Below are positions 53,176 to 63,836 of a DNA stretch of 64,000 bases, one piece after another. A program made the translations under genes and the position numbers. Origin of the DNA: Allosphingosinicella indica. Its GTDB lineage: Bacteria > Pseudomonadota > Alphaproteobacteria > Sphingomonadales > Sphingomonadaceae. Positions within the stretch are counted from its first letter, which is position 1; each line of letters begins with the position of its first letter. The stretch covers positions 1,417,501-1,481,500 of the forward strand of contig NZ_LT840185.1 in the NCBI RefSeq assembly GCF_900177405.1, written 5' to 3'. Under the pieces are notes generated by a model. The model saw nothing but the letters and a program-made list of their open reading frames with translations, did not search any database and was not told the DNA's origin.

Positions 53176-54954
53176 TTGCAAGGCGGGGGCCTTCCCCTTG
53201 AACGCGAAGCGCAATGGCGCTGGTGGGTGCTGCTCTTCTGGCTCGCCGCGGCGGCGCTGCTCGTCTGGGCGCGCTGGCAGCAGATCCAGTGGTTCGCGCT
53301 CGCCGACACCGACGACAATCTGCGCATCGCCCAAGTCCGCGCCTGGCTCGCGGGACAAGGCTGGTTCGATCTCAGGCAATATAAGCTCGCGCCGCCGGGT
53401 GGGGCGGATGTCCACTGGTCGCGGCTCGTCGATCTGCCGATCGCGGGGATCAAGCTCCTCCTGACGCCGCTGCTCGGCGGCGCGGATGCCGAGCGGGCGG
53501 CGGTCCGCGCGGCGCCGCTACTGCCACTCGGCGTTGCCTTCTTCGCCATTGCCGCGATCGCGCGGCGGATGATCGGCGCCGCGGCATGGCCGCTGGCGAT
53601 AGCGCTGTTGCTCTGCGCGCATTCGGCGCGTGGCATGTGGGTGCCGCTGCGCATCGATCACCACGGCTGGCAGCTCGCCTTGCTCGGTCTCGTCCTCGTC
53701 GGGCTGACCGATGCGCGGCGCGCGCGCGGCGGCGCGGTGATCGGCTTCGCCACGGCGCTCTCGCTCGTCATCGGGCTTGAGATGCTGATCTATCTCGCGC
53801 TGGCCGGCGCGGTGACGATCCTGCGCTGGGTGCACGACCGGGCCGAGGCGCCCCGCGCCGCGACCTATGGCGCGAGCCTTGCCGGCGGCTGTGCGGCGGG
53901 CTTCCTGCTGTTCGCCTCCTACGCCAACCGCGCGCCGGTCTGCGATGCGCTGTCGCCGGTCTGGCTCTCCGCGATGATCGCGGCGGGCGGCGCGGCGGTG
54001 CTGCTGGCGCGGCTGTCGCCGGAACGGTGGACCGCGCGCTTCGGCCTCGCGGCGGCTGCGGGCGCGATCATCGCGGTCGGCTTCGTGCTGCTCTGGCCGC
54101 ATTGCCTCGGCCGCCCGGAGGGCGTGACGCCCGAGCTCGACGATCGGTGGCTGAGCCATGTCCGCGAGGCGCGTCCGGTCTACACCCACAGCCTGCAGGT
54201 CGGCCTCGGCATCGTCTCGCTGCCGGTGGCGGGGCTGATCGGCTATGCGCTGATGCTGTGGCGCTCGCGCCGCGATGCGCATGCCGCGATCCGCTGGGGC
54301 GTGCTCGCGCTGCCCGCGCTCGTCGCGGCGACCCTGCTGCTCTGGCAGACGCGCGCCGGGCCGGCAGCGCAGCTCCTATCCATCCCCGGTGCGGCGGCGC
54401 TGGCCTGGGCGGCCTTCGCGAAGGTGCGCGGCTGGCGGCCCTGGCCGGTCCAGTCCGCCGCAATCGTCGCCGCCTTCCTCGTCATCTCCGGCCTTGCCGC
54501 GCAGTGGAGCGCCGATTGGCTGCGCACACCGGTCAGCGCCGGGATGAAGAAGGTCAACCGCGCGAACAGCTTCTGCCCGACGCTGGCGGCGCTGCGCGCA
54601 GTGGCGATGCAGCCCAAGGGGACGGTGCTCACCTTCGTCGATCTCGGCCCGCGGCTGATCGCGGTGACGCCGCACAGCGCGATCGCCGGGCCCTATCACC
54701 GCAACGGCGATGCGATCCTCGACGTGATGCACGCCTTCCGCGGCAGCGCCGACACCGCGCGCGCGATCGTCGAGAAGCGCGGCGTTGATTATGTCCTCAT
54801 CTGCCCCGGCATGTCGGAATCGACCGTCTACCGCAGCGAGGCGAAGCAGGGCTTCTATGTGATGCTGGCGGCAGGGCAGGTGCCCGACTGGCTCGATCCC
54901 GTGGATCTGCCCAAGGGATCGCCCTATCGGATGTGGCGGGTGATCAGACGCTGA
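53176..54954 (+). CDS. Multi-pass GT-C/STT3-like membrane protein (paralog 2)
   Basis: A 592-residue paralog of the protein at 47608. It shares the ADTDDNLRIAQVRAWLAGQG loop, HWSRLVDLPIAG, LRIDHHGWQ and, in the C-terminal periplasmic domain, FVDLGPRLIAVT, HSAIAGPYHRNGDAILDV and DYVLICPG. The TTG at 53176 is preferred over the TTG at 53158 because AAGGGA (53163-53168) lies 7 nt before it. It has about 10-12 membrane helices. Its 3' end overlaps the MarC-like gene by 11 nt. Substrate unknown. Confidence 0.72.
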   Translation: MQGGGLPLEREAQWRWWVLLFWLAAAALLVWARWQQIQWFALADTDDNLRIAQVRAWLAGQGWFDLRQYKLAPPGGADVHWSRLVDLPIAGIKLLLTPLLGGADAERAAVRAAPLLPLGVAFFAIAAIARRMIGAAAWPLAIALLLCAHSARGMWVPLRIDHHGWQLALLGLVLVGLTDARRARGGAVIGFATALSLVIGLEMLIYLALAGAVTILRWVHDRAEAPRAATYGASLAGGCAAGFLLFASYANRAPVCDALSPVWLSAMIAAGGAAVLLARLSPERWTARFGLAAAAGAIIAVGFVLLWPHCLGRPEGVTPELDDRWLSHVREARPVYTHSLQVGLGIVSLPVAGLIGYALMLWRSRRDAHAAIRWGVLALPALVAATLLLWQTRAGPAAQLLSIPGAAALAWAAFAKVRGWRPWPVQSAAIVAAFLVISGLAAQWSADWLRTPVSAGMKKVNRANSFCPTLAALRAVAMQPKGTVLTFVDLGPRLIAVTPHSAIAGPYHRNGDAILDVMHAFRGSADTARAIVEKRGVDYVLICPGMSESTVYRSEAKQGFYVMLAAGQVPDWLDPVDLPKGSPYRMWRVIRR

Positions 54955-55573
54955 CGCGGAAGCTCGCGGCGATGCCGTCGATGATGAACTGGGTGGCAAG
55001 CGCGGCGAGGATGACGCCCAGGATGCGGGTGATCATCGCCTCGACCTTGTGCCCCAGCAGCCGCAGCAGCGGCCCGGCGGCGAGCAGCGCGATCAGCGTC
55101 ACGATCAGCACCGCGGCGAGCGCGCCGAGCACGACGAGGCTGGCGTTCAGCCCCTCGGTGCGCGCCATCAGCAGCATCAGCGCCGAGATCGAGCCGGGTC
55201 CGGCGATCATCGGGATCGCCATCGGGAAGACCGAGATGTCCTCGATCTCGGGCGTGGCATTCACCTCGTTGGCGCGGTTCTCGCGGCGCTCCTGCCGCTT
55301 CTCGAACACCATTTCGAGCGCGATCAGGAAGAGCATGATGCCGCCCGCGATGCGGAAGGCGTCGAGGCTGATGCCGAGCGCACGGAGCAGATCCTCGCCG
55401 AACAGACCGAAGAAGAGCAGGATGCCGGTCGCGATCAGCACCGAGCGATAGGCCATCGCGCGGCGGTGCGAAGCCTCGGCGCCCTTGGTGAGCGTCGCGA
55501 AGATCGGCGCGCAGCCCGGCGGATCGATGATGACGAGCAACGTCACGAAGGCGGAGACGAACAGCTCGATCAT
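54944..55573 (-). CDS. MarC-family integral membrane protein
   Basis: A 209-residue protein with six membrane helices, matching the MarC/UPF0056 family: FVTLLVIIDPPGCAPIFATLT opens the protein, and MAIPMIAGPGSISALMLLMA is the conserved second-half repeat. MarC was once linked to multiple antibiotic resistance, but later work did not support this; its function is unknown. It overlaps the convergent STT3-like gene by 11 nt. Confidence 0.93.
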   Translation of the reverse strand: MIELFVSAFVTLLVIIDPPGCAPIFATLTKGAEASHRRAMAYRSVLIATGILLFFGLFGEDLLRALGISLDAFRIAGGIMLFLIALEMVFEKRQERRENRANEVNATPEIEDISVFPMAIPMIAGPGSISALMLLMARTEGLNASLVVLGALAAVLIVTLIALLAAGPLLRLLGHKVEAMITRILGVILAALATQFIIDGIAASFRVSV

Positions 55574-55595
55574 CGCAGGCCCCCCCGCGCGCGCA

Positions 55596-56489
55596 TCAGA
55601 TCGCGTCCTTCGCCAGCGGCACGCCGGCCAGCCGGTGCGCGGCGACGAGCGTATTGCGCAGCAGCACCGCGATCGTCATCGGCCCGACGCCGCCCGGCAC
55701 CGGCGTGATCGCGCCGGCGACCTTCGCGGCGCTGTCGAAATCGACGTCGCCGACCAGCCGGCCCTTGGCCGTCTCGGTGTCCATGATCCGGTTGATGCCA
55801 ACGTCGATCACCGTCGCGCCTGGCTTCAGCCAGTCGCCGCGGATCATTTGCGGCCGGCCGACTGCGGCCACGACGATGTCGGCGCGGCGCACGACGTCCG
55901 CCAAATCGCGCGTCCGGCTGTGCGCGATGGTGACGGTGCAGCTTTCCTTGAGCAGCAGTTGCGCCATCGGCTTGCCGACGATGTTCGAGCGGCCGATCAC
56001 CACCGCATCGAGGCCGGAAAGATCACCGAGCCGGTCCTTGAGCAGCATGATGCAGCCGAGCGGCGTGCAGGGGACGAAGCCGTGGAGCCCGGTGGCGAGG
56101 CGGCCGGCGTTGACCGGGTGGAAGCCATCGACGTCCTTGTCGGGGTCGATCGCCGCAATCACTGCATTCTCGTCGATATGCTTCGGGAGCGGGAGCTGGA
56201 CGAGGATGCCGTCGACCGCGGGATCGGCGTTGAGCGACCGGACCAGCGCGACGAGATCGGCTTCGCTCGTGTCGTCGGGCAGGCGGTGCTCGAAGCTCTC
56301 CATGCCCGCCTCGAGCGTCGCTTTGCCCTTGGAGCGGACATAGACCTGGCTCGCCGGATCCTCGCCGACCAGCACGACGGCGAGACCCGCCTTGCGGCCC
56401 GTGGCCTTTTCGAACGCGCCCGCGAGCGCGCCGACGCGGCTGCGCAGGCCGGCCGCGAACGCCTTGCCGTCGATGATCTCGGCGCTCAT
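55596..56489 (-). CDS. folD: Bifunctional methylenetetrahydrofolate dehydrogenase/cyclohydrolase
   Basis: A 297-residue FolD of usual length, interconverting methylene- and formyl-tetrahydrofolate. The substrate region [20 protein letters not shown] carries the catalytic Lys, QLPLPKHID is next, and [18 protein letters not shown] is the NADP-binding motif. [16 protein letters not shown] closes the domain. It follows yggT by 9 nt on the same strand. Confidence 0.97.
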   Translation of the reverse strand: MSAEIIDGKAFAAGLRSRVGALAGAFEKATGRKAGLAVVLVGEDPASQVYVRSKGKATLEAGMESFEHRLPDDTSEADLVALVRSLNADPAVDGILVQLPLPKHIDENAVIAAIDPDKDVDGFHPVNAGRLATGLHGFVPCTPLGCIMLLKDRLGDLSGLDAVVIGRSNIVGKPMAQLLLKESCTVTIAHSRTRDLADVVRRADIVVAAVGRPQMIRGDWLKPGATVIDVGINRIMDTETAKGRLVGDVDFDSAAKVAGAITPVPGGVGPMTIAVLLRNTLVAAHRLAGVPLAKDAI

Positions 56490-56498
56490 GCCAATGCC

Positions 56499-56801
56499 CT
56501 AATAAGCCGCCAGCGCCATGTCGCGGGCGAGCCCGCTCAACAGGATGCGCGCGACGTAGATGGCGAGAAGCACGACCAGCGGCGAGAAATCGATGCCGCC
56601 GAAATCGGGCATGATGCGGCGGACGGGGCGGTATAACGGCTCGGTGATCTTGTCGAGCGCGTTCAGCACCTGGCGGACGAAGTCGTTGTAGGTGTTGATC
56701 ACGTTGAACGCGACCAGCCAGCTCAGGATCGCCTGGATGATGATGATCCAGGTGAGAACCCTGAGAAGCAGATCGATGACGTTGAAGACCGCGAGCAGCA
56801 T
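56499..56801 (-). CDS. YggT-family membrane protein
   Basis: A 100-residue protein with two membrane helices and the YggT signature: TWIIIIQAILSWLVAFN and ITEPLYRPVRRIMPDFGGID. YggT proteins are conserved in bacteria and plastids and are linked to osmotic shock survival and cytochrome assembly. The start at 56801 is chosen (MLLAVFNVIDLLLRVL). It is the first of a yggT-folD pair. The 302-nt gap beyond it, to rpsL, holds the str promoter and no gene. Confidence 0.93.
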   Translation of the reverse strand: MLLAVFNVIDLLLRVLTWIIIIQAILSWLVAFNVINTYNDFVRQVLNALDKITEPLYRPVRRIMPDFGGIDFSPLVVLLAIYVARILLSGLARDMALAAY

Positions 56802-56904
56802 TGTCCCTCCCCGGTGAAACCAGGCCTCGGCATGTAGGGGAGCGGGGCGTGGGGGGCAATGGCAGAGGGCCGGCCTTGATGTCGCGCGGCAGGCCAGACT
56901 CCCG

Positions 56905-56933
56905 TTGACGCTGCGACTACCCGTCAGTATAGG
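56905..56933 (+). promoter_or_regulatory. Probable promoter of the str operon
   Basis: TTGACG (56905-56910) and TATAGG (56928-56933) are separated by exactly 17 nt, a near-consensus sigma-70 promoter. It lies about 170 nt before rpsL, leaving a long GC-rich leader (57000s) with several possible stems. The rest of the gap 56802-57103 shows nothing else recognisable. Confidence 0.75.
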
Positions 56934-57103
56934 CCGCGCCTGTCCGGGACCGGAGGATTCTCCCAGCGAGGCCGCGTTCGGGTCCGGGCGCCAGAGCAAT
57001 GAACGTTGCCGCACGCATGCGAATGGCCGGGGGGCCCATAGGGTCCACCGGGTGTTCGCGCATTTTCGCGTTCGGTAAAGTAACTCAAGGAAGTGAAGGC
57101 TTC

Positions 57104-57475
57104 ATGCCGACGATCAACCAGTTGATCCGCAAGGGTCGCGAGCCGCAGAAGGCCAAGTCCAAGGTTCCCGCGATGGAGCAGAACCCGCAGAAGCGGGGCG
57201 TCTGCACGCGCGTCTACACCACGACCCCGAAGAAGCCGAACTCGGCGCTTCGCAAGGTCGCCAAGGTGCGCCTCACCAACCAGCGCGAGGTGATCAGCTA
57301 CATCCCCGGCGAGGGCCACAACCTCCAGGAGCACAGCGTCGTGCTGATCCGCGGCGGTCGTGTGCGCGACTTGCCCGGCGTGCGCTATCACGTGCTGCGC
57401 GGCGTGCTCGACACCCAGGGTGTCAAGGACCGCCGCCAGTCGCGCTCCAAATACGGCGCCAAGCGTCCGAAGTGA
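57104..57475 (+). CDS. rpsL: 30S ribosomal protein S12
   Basis: A 123-residue S12. It starts [20 protein letters not shown] and contains the decoding-centre loops [18 protein letters not shown] and [20 protein letters not shown], where streptomycin-resistance changes occur in other species; the Lys residues are wild-type-like here. The upstream in-frame extension is not part of the protein. First gene of the str operon. Confidence 0.98.
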   Translation: MPTINQLIRKGREPQKAKSKVPAMEQNPQKRGVCTRVYTTTPKKPNSALRKVAKVRLTNQREVISYIPGEGHNLQEHSVVLIRGGRVRDLPGVRYHVLRGVLDTQGVKDRRQSRSKYGAKRPK

Positions 57476-57495
57476 TCATGCCGGGGGCATGATCA
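57473..57495 (+). other. Perfect stem-loop overlapping the rpsL stop codon
   Basis: TGATCATGCC (57473-57482) pairs perfectly with GGCATGATCA (57486-57495) around a GGG loop. The left arm begins with the rpsL TGA stop. There is no T tract, so it is not a classic terminator. It may protect the 3' end or mark a processing site between rpsL and rpsG. Confidence 0.6.
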
Positions 57496-57594
57496 TCCCG
57501 CAAGGCTCGCGACGAGCGAGCCTATCCGGGATCCACATCGTTACTGGGTCCCCGCTTTCGCGGGGATGACATCGAAACAGTAAGCCCCGGACAG

Positions 57595-57630
57595 GGCTCC
57601 CATCAAAGTAGTACTTTGACGGGTTCCCAC
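57595..57630 (+). promoter_or_regulatory. Palindromic leader motif upstream of rpsG (copy 1)
   Basis: A 36-nt block containing TCAAAGTA-G-TACTTTGA, which is flanked by CCC and GGG to form a 12-bp stem with one A/C mismatch, and followed by CCCAC. It matches 62205-62240, before rplC, at 32 of 36 positions. It lies about 40 nt before the rpsG start in a 194-nt gap that also has a CCCCGC/GCGGGG hairpin (57550-57565). It could be a ribosomal-protein mRNA leader or a mobile palindrome. Confidence 0.6.
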
Positions 57631-57669
57631 AGGTTCCGGACCAGGCTGAAGCAAGGAAGGGTTGAAAGA

Positions 57670-58140
57670 ATGTCCCGTCGTCGTCGCCCAGAGAAGCGCG
57701 AGATTCTCCCCGATCCGAAGTTCGGGGATATCGTGCTTTCGAAGTTCATGAATTCCGTCATGCTCGACGGCAAGAAGTCGGTCGCCGAAGGCATCGTCTA
57801 TGGCGCGCTCGACACCGTCGAGGCGCGTGCCAAGAAGGATCCGATCGGCGTGTTTCACGACGCGCTGAACAATGTGAAGCCGGGCATCGAGGTCCGCAGC
57901 CGCCGCGTCGGCGGTGCGACCTATCAGGTTCCGGTCGAGGTCCGCACCGAGCGTGCGCAGGCGCTCGCCATCCGCTGGCTGATCGGCGCCGCGCGCGCCC
58001 GTTCGGAAAAGACGATGGCCGCCCGCCTTTCGGGCGAGCTTCTCGACGCTTCGAACAATCGCGGCAACGCGGTGAAGAAGCGCGAGGATACGCACCGCAT
58101 GGCTGAAGCGAACCGCGCCTTCAGCCACTACCGCTGGTAA
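57670..58140 (+). CDS. rpsG: 30S ribosomal protein S7
   Basis: A 156-residue S7, starting [20 protein letters not shown], with the conserved [19 protein letters not shown] and a C-terminal AFSHYRW. It nucleates assembly of the 30S head. In E. coli S7 represses its own operon by binding the rpsL-rpsG intercistronic RNA, so the structured gap upstream may have a similar role here. The ribosome site AAGGAAGGG is about 10 nt before the ATG at 57670. Confidence 0.98.
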   Translation: MSRRRRPEKREILPDPKFGDIVLSKFMNSVMLDGKKSVAEGIVYGALDTVEARAKKDPIGVFHDALNNVKPGIEVRSRRVGGATYQVPVEVRTERAQALAIRWLIGAARARSEKTMAARLSGELLDASNNRGNAVKKREDTHRMAEANRAFSHYRW

Positions 58141-58204
58141 AAACAGTCACCATATCGCTGGGAACGGGCCCCTGAGGCTCTTCCCGGCATCGGAGTTAAA
58201 GATC

Positions 58205-60298
<2,094 letters not shown>

Positions 60299-60341
60299 TA
60301 GCGGCTTGGGTCAACAGTCAGAAAGACGAGGGTAGGTTACA

Positions 60342-61532
60342 ATGGCGAAAGCTAAATTTGAGCGGACGAAGCCGCACTGCAACATCGGCACGATCGGTCA
60401 CGTCGATCACGGCAAGACCTCGCTGACCGCGGCGATCACGAAGGTGCTGGCCGAAACCGGCGGCGCGACCTTCACCAGCTACGACAATATCGACAAGGCG
60501 CCGGAAGAGCGCGAGCGCGGCATCACCATCTCGACGGCGCACGTCGAGTATGAGACGAGCGATCGCCACTATGCGCACGTCGATTGCCCGGGCCACGCCG
60601 ATTATGTGAAGAACATGATCACCGGCGCGGCGCAGATGGACGGCGGCATCCTGGTGGTGTCGGCGGCCGACGGCCCCATGCCGCAGACCCGCGAGCACAT
60701 CCTGCTCGCCCGTCAGGTCGGTGTTCCGGCGCTCGTCGTGTTCATGAACAAGGTCGACCAGGTCGACGACGAGGAGCTCCTCGAGCTCGTCGAGCTCGAA
60801 ATCCGCGAGCTGCTGTCGTCCTACGACTTCCCGGGCGACGACATCCCCGTCATCAAGGGTTCGGCTCTCGCCGCGCTCGAGGACAGCGACCGCAAGATCG
60901 GCCATGACGCCATCCTGGAGCTGATGAAGGCTGTCGACAGCTACATTCCGCAGCCGGAGCGTCCGCTGGACAAGCCGTTCCTGATGCCGATCGAGGACGT
61001 GTTCTCGATCTCGGGCCGCGGCACGGTCGTCACCGGCCGCGTCGAGACCGGCATCGTCAAGGTCGGCGAGGAAGTCGAGATCGTCGGCATCAAGGACACC
61101 AAGAAGACGACCGTCACCGGCGTCGAGATGTTCCGCAAGCTGCTCGATCAGGGCCAGGCCGGCGACAACATCGGCGCGCTGATCCGCGGCGTCGGCCGTG
61201 AGGAAGTCGAGCGCGGCCAGGTTCTGGCCAAGCCGGGCTCGATCACGCCGCACACCGACTTCTCGGCGGAAGTCTATGTCCTCTCGAAGGACGAAGGCGG
61301 CCGTCACACGCCGTTCTTCGCCAACTACCGTCCGCAGTTCTACTTCCGCACGACCGACGTGACGGGCGAAGTGGTTCTGCCGGAAGGCACCGAGATGGTC
61401 ATGCCGGGCGACAACGTCACCCTCGGCGTGAAGCTGATCGCTCCGATCGCCATGGACCAGGGCCTGCGCTTCGCTATCCGCGAAGGCGGCCGCACGGTCG
61501 GCGCAGGGGTTGTCGGCACGATCACGAAGTAA
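60342..61532 (+). CDS. tuf: Translation elongation factor Tu
   Basis: A 396-residue EF-Tu of normal length. It starts [20 protein letters not shown] and has the P-loop GHVDHGKT, switch [13 protein letters not shown], switch [14 protein letters not shown] and the NKVD base-specificity motif. It delivers aminoacyl-tRNA to the ribosome. The codons are strongly biased, as expected for a highly expressed gene. It ends the str operon in front of a terminator-like hairpin. Confidence 0.99.
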   Translation: MAKAKFERTKPHCNIGTIGHVDHGKTSLTAAITKVLAETGGATFTSYDNIDKAPEERERGITISTAHVEYETSDRHYAHVDCPGHADYVKNMITGAAQMDGGILVVSAADGPMPQTREHILLARQVGVPALVVFMNKVDQVDDEELLELVELEIRELLSSYDFPGDDIPVIKGSALAALEDSDRKIGHDAILELMKAVDSYIPQPERPLDKPFLMPIEDVFSISGRGTVVTGRVETGIVKVGEEVEIVGIKDTKKTTVTGVEMFRKLLDQGQAGDNIGALIRGVGREEVERGQVLAKPGSITPHTDFSAEVYVLSKDEGGRHTPFFANYRPQFYFRTTDVTGEVVLPEGTEMVMPGDNVTLGVKLIAPIAMDQGLRFAIREGGRTVGAGVVGTITK

Positions 61533-61544
61533 TATAGGGCCTCC

Positions 61545-61582
61545 AGCCGCCCGGATCGGGAGATTCGGGCGGCTCGCCTTTT
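61545..61582 (+). terminator. Terminator-like hairpin after tuf
   Basis: A 9-bp stem AGCCGCCCG/CGGGCGGCT (61545-61553 with 61566-61574) is followed by CGCCTTTT. It would end most str-operon transcripts before rpsJ, though the T tract is short and read-through into the S10 operon is possible. I see no clear promoter between here and rpsJ. Confidence 0.7.
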
Positions 61583-61678
61583 GAGTGATATTGAAGGCCG
61601 ATCCGGGGCCGCAAGGGTCCGGAGAAGGCCGGTTTTGGTTTGCCCCGCGGGGCTGGCTCTTTCGCATCGGTAGTGGAC

Positions 61679-61990
61679 ATGGAAACGCAGAATATCCGCA
61701 TTCGCCTGAAGGCGTTCGATCATCGTGTGCTCGATCAGGCCACCGGCGACATTGCCGATACGGCGCGTCGCACGGGTGCTCTCATCCGCGGTCCCATTCC
61801 CCTCCCGACGCGCATCGAGAAGTTCACCGTCAACCGTTCGCCGCACATCGACAAGAAGTCGCGCGAGCAGTTCGAGGTGAGGACGTACAAGCGGCTGCTC
61901 GACATCGTGCAGCCCACGCCGCAGACGGTCGACGCGCTGATGAAGCTCGATCTCGCCGCCGGCGTCGACGTAGAGATCAAGCTGGCCTAA
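61679..61990 (+). CDS. rpsJ: 30S ribosomal protein S10
   Basis: A 103-residue S10, starting [20 protein letters not shown], with [21 protein letters not shown] and [20 protein letters not shown]. It is a 30S protein and, as NusE, part of antitermination complexes. The ATG at 61679 is preferred to a GTG two codons earlier, although no strong ribosome site is visible. It is the first gene of the S10 operon. Confidence 0.97.
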   Translation: METQNIRIRLKAFDHRVLDQATGDIADTARRTGALIRGPIPLPTRIEKFTVNRSPHIDKKSREQFEVRTYKRLLDIVQPTPQTVDALMKLDLAAGVDVEIKLA

Positions 61991-62204
61991 GAGGCCGGCA
62001 TCGTCGCCCGGCCGAGGCCGGGTCCATCGGGTCTCGCAAGACCGTATGGATGCCAGCCTTCGCAGGCATGACGAAAGAGGAAGGCTTCGGCCCTCCTGAC
62101 GAGACAAGGGATACCGCCGGGCTTGCCCGGGTCTGCGTCCCCGCCGTTTCGCCCTCGTGGTGAAGCTTTGGCCCAGGCGGGTACGCATTGTTTTCAAGGG
62201 TCAA

Positions 62205-62240
62205 GGGTCCCGTCAAAGTAGTACTTTGACGGGCGCCCAC
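62205..62240 (+). promoter_or_regulatory. Palindromic leader motif upstream of rplC (copy 2)
   Basis: This copy has a perfect 12-bp inverted repeat CCCGTCAAAGTA/TACTTTGACGGG (62209-62220 with 62222-62233) around one G, and it ends in CCCAC as the rpsG copy does. It lies in the 304-nt rpsJ-rplC gap (61991-62294), which also contains a TGCC..GCC-type REP-like hairpin (about 62050-62072) and CCCCCGA/TCGGGGG (62246-62272), with no gene. The near-identity to the rpsG leader (32 of 36) is the main point. Confidence 0.6.
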
Positions 62241-62294
62241 CACGCCCCCGAAGCCATCAGGGTCTCGGGGGCCTCTGTATAGGGAGTATGGATC

Positions 62295-63203
62295 ATGCGC
62301 ACTGGCGTGATCGCGAAGAAAATGGGGATGACCCGCCTGTTCCAGGAAGACGGACGCCATGTGCCCGTCACCGTCCTGCAGCTCGACAACGTCCAGGTCG
62401 TGGCGCGCCGCGAAGCCGATCGCGACGGCTATACGGCCGTTCAGCTCGGCGCCGGCTCGGCCAAGGCGAAGAATCTTTCGAAGCCGCAGCGCGGCCATTT
62501 CGGCAAGGCCGAGGTCGAGCCCAAGGCGCGCGTCGTCGAATTTCGCGTCGCCGAGGATGCGCTCCTCGACGTCGGCGCGGAAATCGCCGCCAACCATTTC
62601 ATCGCCGGCCAGATGGTCGATATCCAGGGCGTGACCCAGGGTAAGGGCTTCGCGGGCGCCATGAAGCGTTGGGGCTTCGGCGGTCTGCGCGCCACCCACG
62701 GCGTCTCGGTCTCGCACCGTTCGCACGGTTCGACCGGCAATCGCCAGGATCCGGGCCGCGTCTTCAAGAACAAGAAGATGGCCGGCCACATGGGCGCGCG
62801 CAACCGCACCCAGCAGAACCTCGAAGTCGTGCTGACCGACATCGCGCGCGGCCTCATCTTCGTGAAGGGCTCGGTGCCCGGCTCGAAGGGCGGCTGGCTG
62901 ATTGTCAAGGATTCGGTGAAGGTCGCCCGTCCCGAGGACGCGCCCTATCCCGCCGGCCTCAAGGAACTGCTGAAGAAGGCGGATCTGGAAGAGACGCCGA
63001 TGGCCGGCATGGTCGACGAGGCCGCGGTTCACGAGATTCCGGCGCTTCCGGGCGACGATGAAGTCGCCGCGATCGCCGCCGAGCAGGAAGCCGGCGTGGT
63101 CGAGGAAGGTGCGGCCGACGCGCCCGCCGCCGACGACGTGGCCGCTGGGGACAAGGGCTCCGAGGGCGATGCCCCGGCCGCCGACGAGAGCAAGGAAGGC
63201 TAA
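62295..63203 (+). CDS. rplC: 50S ribosomal protein L3 with acidic C-terminal extension
   Basis: A 302-residue L3. Residues 1-210 are the ordinary protein ([20 protein letters not shown], the [13 protein letters not shown] loop and [13 protein letters not shown] near the peptidyl-transferase centre). Residues about 211-302 form an extension that ends rich in Ala, Glu and Asp. E. coli L3 is 209 residues. Such a tail may lie on the ribosome surface; its role is unknown. Confidence 0.97.
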   Translation: MRTGVIAKKMGMTRLFQEDGRHVPVTVLQLDNVQVVARREADRDGYTAVQLGAGSAKAKNLSKPQRGHFGKAEVEPKARVVEFRVAEDALLDVGAEIAANHFIAGQMVDIQGVTQGKGFAGAMKRWGFGGLRATHGVSVSHRSHGSTGNRQDPGRVFKNKKMAGHMGARNRTQQNLEVVLTDIARGLIFVKGSVPGSKGGWLIVKDSVKVARPEDAPYPAGLKELLKKADLEETPMAGMVDEAAVHEIPALPGDDEVAAIAAEQEAGVVEEGAADAPAADDVAAGDKGSEGDAPAADESKEG

Positions 63204-63206
63204 GCC

Positions 63207-63836
63207 ATGAAGGTCAAGGTTCAGACCCTCGACGGCGCCAAGGCGGGCGGCGATATCGAGCTCAACGACGAGGTCTTCGGCCTCGATCCGCGCGCCGACA
63301 TCCTGCACCGCGTCGTCACCTGGCAGCTCGAGAAGCGCCGCGGCACCGCGCGCGGTGCCCGCGAGCGCAGCGATGTCGCCCGCACCGGCAAGAAGTTCGG
63401 TCGCCAGAAGGGCGGCGGCACCGCCCGTCACGGCGATCGCCGCGCCCCGATCTTCATCGGCGGCGGCAAGGCGCATGGGCCGCGCGTTCGCGACTTCAAT
63501 CCGTCGCTGAACAAGAAGGTCCGCGCGCTCGGCCTCAAGATGGCGCTGTCGTCGAAGGCCAAGGACGGCAAGCTGATCGTGATGGACAATCTTGACGTCG
63601 ATGGCGGCAAGACCAAGACGCTCAAGGAGCAGCTCGGCAAGCTCGGCTTCGGCAAGAACGCTCTCGTCATTGACGGCGACGCGCTCAACGTCGCTTTCGC
63701 CCGTGCGTCGTCCAACCTTCGGGAGATCAACCTTCTCCCGGCGGTCGGCGCCAACGTCTACGACATCCTCGCCCACGAGACGCTGGTCCTGACCCGCGCC
63801 GCGGTCGAGAAGCTGGAGGCCCGTTTCAATGGCTAA
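63207..63836 (+). CDS. rplD: 50S ribosomal protein L4
   Basis: A 209-residue L4, starting [20 protein letters not shown], with the extended loop [20 protein letters not shown] that lines the exit tunnel, and [14 protein letters not shown]. In E. coli L4 represses the S10 operon by binding its leader. It starts 3 nt after rplC and overlaps rplW by 8 nt. Confidence 0.97.
   Translation: MKVKVQTLDGAKAGGDIELNDEVFGLDPRADILHRVVTWQLEKRRGTARGARERSDVARTGKKFGRQKGGGTARHGDRRAPIFIGGGKAHGPRVRDFNPSLNKKVRALGLKMALSSKAKDGKLIVMDNLDVDGGKTKTLKEQLGKLGFGKNALVIDGDALNVAFARASSNLREINLLPAVGANVYDILAHETLVLTRAAVEKLEARFNG

Noticed and set aside
56999-57103. N-terminal extension of S12 in frame with rpsL
   Set aside because: S12 has a fixed N-terminus (MPTINQL); the extra residues have no counterpart and the ribosome site fits 57104.
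60318-63776. Long minus-strand frames opposite tuf, rpsJ-rplC and rplD
   Set aside because: They run across several known genes and intergenic hairpins and have shadow-type composition.
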